64,000 bases of DNA from Ehretia macrophylla (Eukaryota > Streptophyta > Magnoliopsida > Boraginales > Ehretiaceae). Numbering within the stretch: position 1 is the stretch's first letter; the number at the start of each line of letters is the position of its first letter. Shown one piece after another: positions 10,543 through 20,709 of this stretch. The notes under the pieces are model-generated. The model was not told the origin of the DNA. It saw nothing but the letters and a program-made list of their open reading frames with translations, and did no database searches. The stretch spans positions 12,729,762 to 12,793,761 of the forward strand of contig CM075783.1 in assembly GCA_037974665.1 (NCBI GenBank). Direction: 5' to 3'. Made by a program: the position numbers and the translations under genes.

Positions 10543-13500
10543 TTCTCCCACTTAACCCATTAACTTCATGGATGACAGGATTCAATCATAAACATAAGGC
10601 GTGCATAAGAGATTAAATCCGTACGTAATGTCCTTCATAATTACCAACGAATGATAGACTACTAAATGTAGGTGATAGTAGTCATACATCATTTATTCGA
10701 TGTATTCTCTTCTATATACCACAACATTAGAAATCAGTCACAATTGGTCATAATCTTAATGGTCCACCATAATGTCTTATACAAACCTTCCTGTTTTTCT
10801 TAGTAAACATAAGTCACGTGAATACTTTCAAGAAACAAGAAAAATAATTGTCTTTGTCAAAAACACGTCATTGAGCTCAGAGTGTCAACATAAGAACACA
10901 TACATCTTTTATAATTACAACCAAGACCTATCATTACTTCATGCTCCTTAAATGGCTTGGTTGTAAGCCTTTAGTCATAAGATCTGCAATCATAAGATCA
11001 CTACTTATGTGTTCAACAAACACTCTTTGTTTCTAAACCTTCTCTTTAATGACAAATACTTTAATTCCATGTATTTGACACCTCGTGATTATTTTTCATT
11101 TTAGAGAAGAAAACTGTTGTAGAATTATCACAATAATATTTCAGCGGCTTGGCAATTAGTGTTGACAAATCCAAGTCCTGAAATAATTTTTTTGCAACCA
11201 TAATGCATGAGTTGTAGCTTTACAATATGGTACAAATTCTACTTCCATAATGGATGACATAATGATAGTCTATTTCGCACTTTTTTCATAAGGTCGCACC
11301 CACTACTTAAAGGAAGAGATGGCTAAAAGTGGACTGGACTTTATGCTATCAATACATCCAATAAGATTTGAATCCGAATATCTAATCACTTTAAATGATT
11401 AGATCATTTATATGTCAGCATGTAGTCTTTGTTTTTTCAGATACCTTAAACTTTCATTGCAGTTATCTAGTAATTCAACTAAGAATTATTTTAATATATT
11501 CTTACATTCCACATGATTATTAAGACATTGCATGAGATCAAATTTATTCATAAAAAATCTATCTAGAATTTTTTAAACATAGGTTTCATGAGACAATCCT
11601 AACATTTCTTGTAATCGATCATGGGATATTTCTATTCCTATCACAAGGATGTCTCTCCTATATTATTTACCTTCAAAATTCTATGCGAGAAAATGAGTTT
11701 CATGTAATGTGTCAATACCATTAGTAGCAAAAAGAATATCATCAATATACAAGATTTAAAAAGAAAACATAAAATTTGTTCCCACTGATCTTTCGATATA
11801 CTTGCTAAATAATACTATGTTTTCTTTAACCTAATATACCATTATAAGGGTTACTTAAGTCCCTATGTTAATTTCTTAAGTTTTACACACCATATGAACT
11901 TTTCCCTCTATTGAAAAACTTTTGATTGGTCCATATAATCTTCCTCAAATTCTTCATTAAGAAATACACTTTTCACATTTATTTGGTACAACTCTAAAGC
12001 TTAATGAGCCACCAATGCCATGATTATCCTCGAAGAGTCTTTGAGACTAAGAAAAAACTCTTTCTGATCAATGTCACATTTCTGATGTAACCTTTTCCGA
12101 CTAATCTAGTCCTACATTGCTTAAAATTGCCATTAGAGTTACATTTGGTTTAAAAGTAACCTTCATAGCCAACTCTTTTGAACTTTATGGCAATTTGACT
12201 AGATCATTAACTTTATTCAGTTGCAATCTGTTTATTAGACTCTCTATATTTTCTATAGCTAATGAAAATGAAACCATATCTTTATTGACTCAAATATCGA
12301 AGTTTGACTCATACAAATAAACCACATAATCTTCATGAACATTTGACTTCCTTTCTCTTTGAGATCTTAATACTATTTCTTGTGGTTCATATATGTCAAC
12401 TTCTTGTGAGTTAGTATTTATAGGAGGCGATTCCTCGTTTATATGTTGTTCAGTGTTATTAGAAAATTCAACAACAACTTGAACAATATTGAAAAAAGGA
12501 ACATTAATATGTGAAAGTAAGCCTAATCCAACTTCTTTAATTTTTACTTTATGAGGTTTATCACTCTCACTAACTTCATCATTCTTTATGAATCTAACGT
12601 TACTGGACTCCAACAAAATTTCAACAAATAGACATAACCATAATGTCAAAATCAATTGTTAAGTAACAAAATACTTTTCTTCATTAAAAGAAGGAACATC
12701 AAAAGGTCTATAAATATTAGGGTGTATAATTTCAAGAATCATTCTTGTGACTCATTTCTAGTTGTGTTTGATTTCCTTCCACTTTATGCAATTCATACAC
12801 ATGCCAAGATTAGTAAAATATAGACTCAAAAGAATCTCATTTTTTACCAATCTTTCTAATCATATCTTTAGAAATATATTTAACATTTATTCCACAAGTA
12901 AAAAACATTTTCATTTAACCTATCACGCTTAATTTCAATGTTGTGTTACTCAATAAGTGAGGATTCATAGAACATACTATCAAGTTTTAGTTTATAGTCT
13001 ATCACCAAGAACACCAAACCAATAAAAATAGTGTTCTTAAATAAACTAAAACATCTTCATTCAAACATAATATTAAATTCATAAATATCTAACTTTAATG
13101 TAGAAACAAAATTTTAAAACTATAGGTACATAGAATGATAACAAATTAATGTGATGACTAGCATTAAGGACTAAACAATAAGTCCTTAAACTTTTCAATT
13201 AGAGCCTCCACACGATTTCTATGCACAAAACTTTAATTTCAGTTTATGTTTTGGATGATAAGGAAGCCTTACAAATATTAAAATATAAATGGTAGCTACA
13301 GAATCAAGTGAAGAAGAACATCACATAAAATGGACTCGTAAGACACAAAGGAATACCTTTATTTTCAAGCCATGCTTTATATTTCAGGTAGTCTTTAAAA
13401 GTGAACCTACTTTATCACAAAATGGCACTTGTAAGTCTGAACTTTTATCCAACAAGTCTAAGAATCGTTAACAGACTTTTTCCTTTCTTTTTTATTATGT

Positions 13501-13559
13501 TCATTTTAAATTCTTTATTCAGTAATGGACTGTTGGCCTTTGTGCATGTGTAGAAGTTT
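10543..13559 (-). pseudogene. Copia E3 pol, heavily degraded
   Basis: Minus-strand Ty1/copia pol remains. The linker between integrase and RT is the longest open piece (12655-12290), ending QRERKSNVHEDYVVYLYES. The RT active-site YIDD is at 11749-11738. RNase H remnants near 11290-11140 read like MEVEFVPYCKATTHALW. Many stops and frameshifts separate them. E3 gag was not recognised. In the restored order, the 5' part of E3 is the segment now lying at 16469-17329 in the opposite orientation. Confidence 0.8.
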
Positions 13560-13562
13560 GGT

Positions 13563-14033
13563 TCACAACCCATAGATACGCGATTTTGAAGCATTCGCGT
13601 ACGAGTTGTTCAATTTGTCCCAGGCATCCTTGGCCGTGCTGGTCATGGTGACTAGTGGCGCAATGCTGGCATCAACAGAGGCTAGAATAACATGTCTCAA
13701 TAGATTATCTTGATGCATCCACAATTTGTATTCCGGGTTTGGTGAAGAGACGCCATCCGTGGTAATGGTAGGCACAGGACAAGGATATGTCCCGTCAATG
13801 AATCTTATCAAGTCGTATCCACAGAGCAAAGTGTGGAGTTGAGTTCTCCATGTGGAAAAGTTACTGCCAGTAAGCTTGAGCGGTAACTGAGCTGCCACAT
13901 TAATCGAGACAATGGTGGACATTGAAGTGTTGCCACCAAGAAGGACAGGGTTTGGTAGTGAAGTAGCTGCATCGGTGGGAAGAACAGAAGTTGTTTGTGA
14001 AGTGGTAGCAGCGGTGGTGGAACTAGTCGACAT
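13563..14033 (-). pseudogene. Copia E1 gag, N-terminal part
   Basis: This is an open 157-codon start of a copia gag (UBN2-type). It starts MSTSSTTAATTSQTTSVLP and carries QLPLKLTGSNFSTWRTQLHT and AKDAWDKLNNSYANASKSR. It begins just downstream of the LTR at 14104-14304 and the primer site (GCTCTGATACCA, 14092-14103, minus strand TGGTATCAGAGC). The reading ends abruptly at the inversion breakpoint near 13560. The rest of gag with its zinc knuckle is missing, and the matching pol resumes at about 17330 on the other strand. Confidence 0.9.
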
Positions 14034-14103
14034 AGTGTGGGAGGGTGGAAAAAAAAAGATGGCGGATCGATTGCTTGCTAAAGCGTTTGTGGCTCTGATA
14101 CCA

Positions 14104-14304
14104 TAAACGAACTGGACAATGGAAATATAATTTTAAGCTACTATATTTGTTATCATTGTACACTCAATTTAAATACAAGTTTTGGAGAAGTCATGATACA
14201 CTTAAACTCCTAACTATCATGCGAATACAAAAGTTTAAAAACAAGATAAGATAAGCCAAGCCTCTTAAGTCGTTGTATTGTTACAATCAGGTTTATCACT
14301 ATTA
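14104..14304 (-). mobile_element. Copia E1 5' LTR (201 bp)
   Basis: On the minus strand it runs TAATAGTGATAAACC...GTTCGTTTA and is followed by the TGGTATCAGAGC primer site. It pairs with the + strand LTR at 20533-20709. The main difference is a block of about 25 bp present only here. Next to it (14305-14309) is GTATG, i.e. CATAC on the minus strand, the same 5 bases that follow the other LTR at 20710-20714. Confidence 0.93.
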
Positions 14305-15211
14305 GTATGCCCTTTCTTTTTGCAGAATTGGCAATAAACAGGAGGCTTATTGGAGGAATTGTTGGTCCCTGTTGGCTCATTATTGGAGTAATGGCATTGA
14401 TTTTGGCCATTTGATTGAGCGCGCTGATTGGAATAATTTTTTTTGTTGTTAGAATAATGTTTCTTTCCAGAGGAGGATTGCCTATCGAATGACTGGACGT
14501 GAGCTGTGTTTGCTGTGACGGGACCAAGAATACCTATGGCACATTGCTCTTCGCGTTTGAGAAAAACATCACACTGAATTAATTTTTCATGGAGCTCATC
14601 AAAAGTTATAACAGTATCTCGAGCACGCACAGCAGCGGCAAGTTCCTTGAATGTTGGTCCAACACTGTTTAGAGTATGTGTGATTACGTACTGAGGTGGT
14701 ACGAGCGCACCAACTAGCGCGAGTTCGTCAGCAATGTCATGAACTTAGGCTAGATATTCTGCAATTGGTTGAGTGCCACGAGAGAGTAGTGTAAGTTTCT
14801 TGGCCAGACCCATTATGCGGGATGATGAAGGATTGACATAATTTTTGGCCAAGCGCTTCCATGCGTTATTGGTACAACATTTGAGCTTAGGGAACCGATT
14901 ATGCCAAGGAGGAAAAGCTTGTCTTAGCGCATCCAAAACACATGATTTGTGTTTGGAACAAATTTATCATCGACCGTTACAGTGGAAGGCGAGCATGGAT
15001 GGGATCCGTCAATGAATCCGAGTAAATCATACCCGTATAATAACGCGTCGAATTGGGATTTCTAGGAGTAACAGTTTGTGGGAGTGAGCTTTAAGGGCAG
15101 CTGGTTGGCAATATTAATGGTGAAAAGAGATGAAGTTTGTGTGGTGGGTGAAGTTGAAAGGAGATTAGAGGAAGAAGGTAAAGTGCTGGTATGTGAGGTG
15201 TCTGTTGCCAT
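14305..15211 (-). pseudogene. Copia E2 gag, interrupted at the zinc knuckle
   Basis: The gag starts at 15211 (MATDTSHTSTLP) and runs down to 14305. Conserved blocks include NQLPLKLTP, YGYDLLGFIDGSHPCSP, NNAWKRLAKNYVNPSSSRI and TVITFDELHEKLIQ. The zinc knuckle starts CQFCKKKGHT and then runs into the E1 LTR. It is broken by stops at 15062-15064 and 14745-14747 and by a frame change near 14940. The apparent continuation of the knuckle is LTR sequence. The true continuation is on the far side of E1, at 20710 on the plus strand. Confidence 0.9.
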
Positions 15212-15271
15212 TTGTTTAATTGGAAATATGAAGGAGCCAAGAAGGAAAAGAACAGGGAAAAAAATTGGATC

Positions 15272-15464
15272 GAGAGAGGATACGTGCTCACAACAAAAGA
15301 TGATCATATTGTATTACAGTAGTGTGAATATATACAAGATACAATCATGGTAGAAGAATAAGGTACATGATACAAGCCTAGAATCAAGTATTTACAATAT
15401 ATCACAGTGCGTAGACTTAGGTGTTTGCCGGAGTGATTTCAGAGATTGTGAATCTTCCTTATTA
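15272..15464 (-). mobile_element. Copia E2 5' LTR (about 193 bp)
   Basis: On the minus strand it begins TAATAAGGAAGATTC and matches 24081-24273. The first base is fixed by CAATC at 15465-15469 (GATTG on the minus strand), the same 5 bases that follow the partner LTR at 24274-24278. The inner end is less certain because the expected primer site after it is deleted. Its start resembles the E1 LTR (TAATA), so the two are related families. Confidence 0.88.
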
Positions 15465-15469
15465 CAATC

Positions 15470-16121
15470 CCAAAAGAATGTCCTTTCACATGGTGGAGTC
15501 CTTTGTTCTTTCTCCTTTTTTTTGTTGTTAAATGGAGATTTTTCGAATTTGAAAGTTTTGATTACAATATATCGCTAGCTAACATTTAATTTTACTAACT
15601 CTTGGGTCAAGGTGGAGTCTTTTTCTCATCTGAACTATGGCATTAATCTGACATCAAAATAACAATATAGCAACACTATATATCACATCTTCATCTTTTT
15701 ATTTTATTTTTTTGCTTTATCTGAAACATGAAGTTGTCATTATTGAAAATAAAACATCAACCAACGCCTTCCGCAATCAAGTCGTTAGCAAGCATGGATT
15801 GTACAACAGAAGGAAATGAAAAAAATATAATCAGCAGGTAATGAGTATGTTCTAGCTAAATTAGCTACCATGTCAGACACTTGATTATTTGATATTCGGA
15901 TAACACTATAAGAAAATATCTCTCGAATAACGGATTTAGGCAATGAAAAAATGTAGTATGTAGCTTTTCTGTGGCCAAATTAGGCACGGTGAAATGGCAC
16001 CAAAACTTTGTGACGAATAAGCGACGAAAAATAATTTTAATCATAAAAAATAATATTTCGTAGTCATTCAGTGGCCAAATAGCCATTAACAATCTGCCCC
16101 TTTAGTCCACTCAGTCATCTT
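15470..16121. other. Spacer between E2 and E3 with a CACTA-like end
   Basis: No gene is seen. CACTATAAGAAAA at about 15905-15917 resembles the end of CACTA transposons in plants, followed by sequence rich in GTGGCCAAAT-type repeats. No matching opposite end was identified. ATCTT at 16117-16121 is the E3 target duplication. Confidence 0.4.
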
Positions 16122-16468
16122 TGTAAGTGGTATAACCCATTAAGTTATTAATGACACACTTAACTAAAATAATAGCCCACTAAAGTTCAAACCCATTAGA
16201 TTACTTGATGCAAGTAACAACATGTTCCTATAAATATATGTTAATTGTTCATCTCCTTTCCTATAATAGAGTTGTAAAATTTCATCACAAATCTACACTA
16301 TAAAGTTTAAGGTTAAGGTAGAAAAATCAATTGACTATGATGATGGATTCGCCTACCGCATCAAACGCATCAAGTAAGTAACTTATGCCTGTATAGTTTT
16401 TACTGTGATTATTACATGCTTCTGATAGATTCAATTGTTGTACGTTTATTGTAATAATTATGCTTACA
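16122..16468 (+). mobile_element. Copia E3 5' LTR (347 bp), now in + orientation
   Basis: TGTAAGTGG...CTTACA, followed at 16471-16483 by the primer site TGGTATCAAAGCC, which marks it as a 5' LTR. Its partner at 10196-10542 is on the opposite strand. This orientation conflict is explained by the inversion. Confidence 0.92.
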
Positions 16469-17329
16469 TGTGGTATCAAAGCCAAAATATCAAAACATGT
16501 TTTTATCTCTTATGAAATTTGATTATTGATGAACGTTTTCTCCATCTTATGCCATATTAGTGTATGAAGTTGTATATATCATGATAAAATTTGATTGTTC
16601 TTATAACGTCTAAAAGTTGACGCTGGGGTTTTGATAAATCTTTTAAAACAATTATTTGTTTTGATGATTAACTGCAAGTTATTGAGAAGGAAAATCAAGA
16701 TTTAAATTTTAGTCTGCACCATATAGTTATGTAAAAGATCTTTCATGTGGAACCCTATTATTAACGTCTACTCGTGCGCACATGACTAGAATTAATGGGC
16801 TTGCACAACGTGTGGACTATGCAGCAAAGTTGGCGTCACTTTTATGAGAAAAGAAAGTTGTATTCATCTAATGAGTATGAATGGGACCAAAACAAAAAAA
16901 AATGAATTGTTTGTAAGTTATTGATGTTAATTAAGTTCTGATTTGTACCATTAGTCACTTTGGTGCATGTGCACAATTCTTTGTGTTAGTGGACTTGAAG
17001 CATATTAAGTAATTTGTTATGTTAATTAAGATATTAATGGCATAGAGAATTATGATGAAGACTAAGGATTTAGTATGAGGCACTTCCATCACACATGTTC
17101 TTGAAAATTACAGTCACCATGTTTAGTAATGTATGTGCTTAATGCAAGTTAGTTGCTAACTTATTATGTTGATGCATATAGCTTTGTTAACTTGTTTTAC
17201 TATATCAAAGCTAATCATGACAAAGTCTGTCATATGTGACTTTGTTTACTTATGTGTGTCTTACGATTTTAACTGTAAACTTTGGCTCAGACATTTTTAT
17301 GATGCGCTGTGTTAAGATATTTTCTTTTC
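16469..17329 (+). mobile_element. Copia E3 5' internal sequence
   Basis: This runs from the E3 primer site to the right inversion breakpoint near 17330. No gag protein could be read. The sequence is AT-rich with short frames only, so it is 5' untranslated or heavily decayed. Confidence 0.6.
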
Positions 17330-20300
17330 ACTTATGGGCTCACATATCTTGCTTCGGACTTTCACAATATGAATATTCAATCTGAGTATAATAGTCAGGA
17401 TGGAATTCTTATTGGGGATGGTTCTGATGTCCCCATTTCTCATATCGGTAACACTACCTTGGTTACTTATCGCAATACATTTCAATTGAATAATATTTTT
17501 TGCTCTCCTACTATTCAAAAAAACTTACTCTCTGTTTCTCAATTTTGCAACCAGAACCTAACCTCTATTGAATTTTTTCCCGACTTTTTTCTTGTGAAGG
17601 ATATGAACACAGGAGCTCCTCTTGTCCAAGGCCAGAGTAAAGGGAACCTATACGAGTGGTCGGTTTCGCAAGTCACCCCCCAAGCTCTATCAGTCACGCG
17701 TATGTCTCGGGAGCAATGGCATCAGCGACTCGGTCACCCTAATCATCGTACCCTTAGTCGAATCATTTTTAATAACTCACTTCCTGTTTCTAGTTCTAGT
17801 TTTCGGGTTTGTAATGCATGTTCCTGCAATAAAAGTTGTCAATTGTCTTTTCGTTCTTCTAGTATTGTCACTACTAAACCATTTGAAATAATCTACTCTG
17901 ATGTTTGGGGACCAGCTTTGGTTATATCCATTGATGGCTTCAAATATTATATAATTTTTGTCGATTTTCATACTCGATATGTTTGGCTTTACCCACTAAA
18001 ATGAAAATCCGACACAACACAAGTTTTTCAAGACTTCAAGTCTCTCATTGAAAACTTTTTTCAAACATCTATTATTTCTCTTTACACCGATGGTGGTGGG
18101 GAATATGAGGGGCTAAATTCTTTTCTAAAATGCCATGGTATTCAATACCTGGTCACCCCGCCTCACACACCACAACACATGGGTATCGCAGAACGTCGCC
18201 ATCGACAGATTGTTAAGGTTGCACGTACTCTTTTATCATCTGCCTCACTACCTTCGACTTTTTGGCCTATGGCGTGTCAAACTGCTATTTTTTTAATGAA
18301 TAGACTGCCTTGTCCAGGTCAACAAAATAAATGCCCTTTTCAATTGCTATTTAACACTAAACCCAATTACACAGTACTACGGGTCTTTGGATGCTTATGT
18401 TATCCTTGGCTTCGTTCATATGCTCCAAACAAATTGTCGCCTCGGTCACGTCCTTGCATCTTTGTTGGATATTCCCCCACTCATCATGCCTATAAATGTT
18501 TTGATCCTATTTCGAATCGTGTTTTCATTTCACGCCATGTAAAATTTGTTGAAAATATTTTTTCTGCACAGTCGAATGACTTGCAGTTTTTGTGTAACCC
18601 AATTATATATGAAACTCAATGGCTTGATCCTAATCATTCTTGTACGACTTCTTTGTCATTTGTTGTTGATCCCTCACCTATGGTTTCTCATGATATCCCT
18701 GCCCCATACGTTGCTTCTGCCCCACAAATGCCACTTGTGTCACCTGATGCTTCTTCTCAAATTCAAGACAATGCACAAATTGTTCTAAGGCCTGTAGGTT
18801 TTTCTACTTTGCCCTTGTCAAGTGTGCCTCCCATGCCAGATTTTGCACAAGTAAGATCCTATTTTAATTCCTCATTGCCAAACACATCTATTTCACATCA
18901 TCATATGACTACAAGGTCCAAAGCTGGTATTGCTAAAGCCATTAATAAACTTTGCTTAATTGTTGCTTGTGACTTGCAAAGTCTTAAGGAACCTACTTCG
19001 TATACCCAAGCCAGTAAATTGTCTCAGTGGCGTAAGGCTATGAGTGAGGAATTTGATGCATTAATTCGTAATAGAACTTGAGAATTGGTTCTGTCGTCAA
19101 TGTCCCAAAACATAGTCGGGTACAAATGGGTGTACCACATTAAAAGAAAAGCTGATGGTACTATTGATCGGTTCAAGGCTCGTTTAGTTGCCAAAGGCTT
19201 TCACCAACGTCCTGGTATTGATTTTAATGCCACTTTCAGTCCTGTTGTCAGGCCAACTACAATACGAGTTATTTTATCTATTGTAGTGCATTTTGGTTGG
19301 GGTATTCGTCAACTAGACATTAATAATGCTTTCCTGCAGGGACCTCTTGAGGACGAGATTTATATGAGCCAGCCGCCTGGCTTTACTGATCCACAATTTC
19401 CTACTCATGTGTGCAGGTTAAAAAAGGCTATTTATGGTCTTCGTCAGGCACCCCGGGCATGGTATACTGAACTCAAATTTTTTTTGCTAACTCTTGGTTT
19501 CAGTAACTGCAAGAGTGACTCATCACTTTTCTACTTTCAAAAAGGGAATGTCACGGTATATCTCTTAGTGTATGTCGACGACATACTCATTACGGGCAGC
19601 TATAGTCATTTTGTTGCAAACATTATTGATTCTCTAGCTGGTCGTTTTTCCCTCAACGATTTGGGCCATTTGGAGTTCTTTTTGGGTGTTGAAGTAAGGC
19701 AGTTGCAAGGGGATCCTTTTCTTTCCCAATCAAAATACATAACTGATCTACTTGCCTAACATAAGATGCACAATGCAAAGGGTGTCAATACACCTCTCTC
19801 AACTTCTATGGTATTATCTTTAAATGATGGGTCTGTAGCTACAGATGCAACAAACTATAGAAGTGTTATTGGGGCACTTCAATACCTTTCATTTACAAGG
19901 CCATATATTGCCTTTGCAGTAAATCGTCTTTCTCAATTCATGCACAAGCCTACTACTCAGCATTGGACTGCTGCAAAACGGGTTATGCGCTATCTCAAGC
20001 AGATCATTAATCATGGCTTATTCCTACGCAAATCTTTTACACTAAACTTGTTTGCATTTTCGGATGCTGATTGGGCTGAAAATATTGATGATAGGAGTTC
20101 CACTACGGCTTATGTGGTGTTCCTTGGTACCAACCCAATTAGTTGGTCCTCCAGAAAACAATGTACGGTTGCTCGTTCTTCTACTGAGACAGAATATCAG
20201 GTTGTTGCTGCTATTACTGCAGAGGTGAATTTGCTACAAAATCTTCTTTGTGAAATTGGTTTTTCTCTACTGGATGTACCCACCATTTATTGTGACAATG

Positions 20301-20485
20301 GTGGCGCCACCTATTTATGTGCCAATCCTGTATTTCACTCTCGCATGAAGCACATTGCTATAGACTTCCATTTTGTCCGGGACCAAGTGGCCAATAAATC
20401 TCTCAAAATTTCACATATACACTCAGCTGATCAAGTTGCTGACTCACTCACCAAACCGCTGCCATGCCAGCAATTCCAACGCTAG
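17330..20485 (+). pseudogene. Copia E1 pol: protease remnant, integrase, RT, RNase H
   Basis: A single reading frame covers the rest of pol with only three in-frame stops: TGA 18002-18004, TGA 19079-19081, TAA 19757-19759. Domains in order: end of protease (ASDFHN, GDGSDVPISHIG); integrase zinc-binding part (HQRLGHPN ... CNACSCNKS); integrase core (YSDVWGP, YTDGGGEYEG, IAERRHR); RT ([38 protein letters not shown], and YVDD at 19571-19582); RNase H (DADWAE, TVARSSTETEY, YCDNGGATYL). The small element with LTRs of about 200 bp suggests the Ale/Retrofit lineage, an inference. The protease active-site end and the gag C-terminus are missing at the inversion breakpoint. All three stops could be single transitions (CGA to TGA, TGG to TGA, CAA to TAA). 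Confidence 0.93.
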
Positions 20486-20532
20486 AAACACAAGCTAGCA
20501 ATCCTTGATGGATCATCTAGCTTGAGGGGGCA

Positions 20533-20709
20533 TAATAGTGATAAACCTTAGTGTAACAATACAACGACTTAAGAGGCTTGGCTTATCTTATCTTGTTTTC
20601 AAACTTTTGTATTCGCATGATAGTTAGGAGTTTAAGTGTATCATGGCTTCTCCAAAACTTGTATTTATATAGCAGCTTAAAATTATCTTTCCATTGTCCA
20701 GTTCGTTTA
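20533..20709 (+). mobile_element. Copia E1 3' LTR (177 bp)
   Basis: TAATAGTGATAAACC...GTTCGTTTA, directly after the polypurine tract CTTGAGGGGGCA (20521-20532). It is followed by CATAC (20710-20714), the target duplication shared with 14305-14309. It pairs with the inverted LTR at 14104-14304. Confidence 0.93.

Noticed and set aside
13912..14106. Plus-strand frame opposite E1 gag
   Set aside because: Shadow of the minus-strand gag; no own homology, and it crosses the primer-binding site.
14265..14304. Apparent completion of the E2 zinc knuckle by residues from this stretch
   Set aside because: These bases belong to the E1 LTR (same sequence at 20533-20570); the spacing to the last Cys is also wrong.
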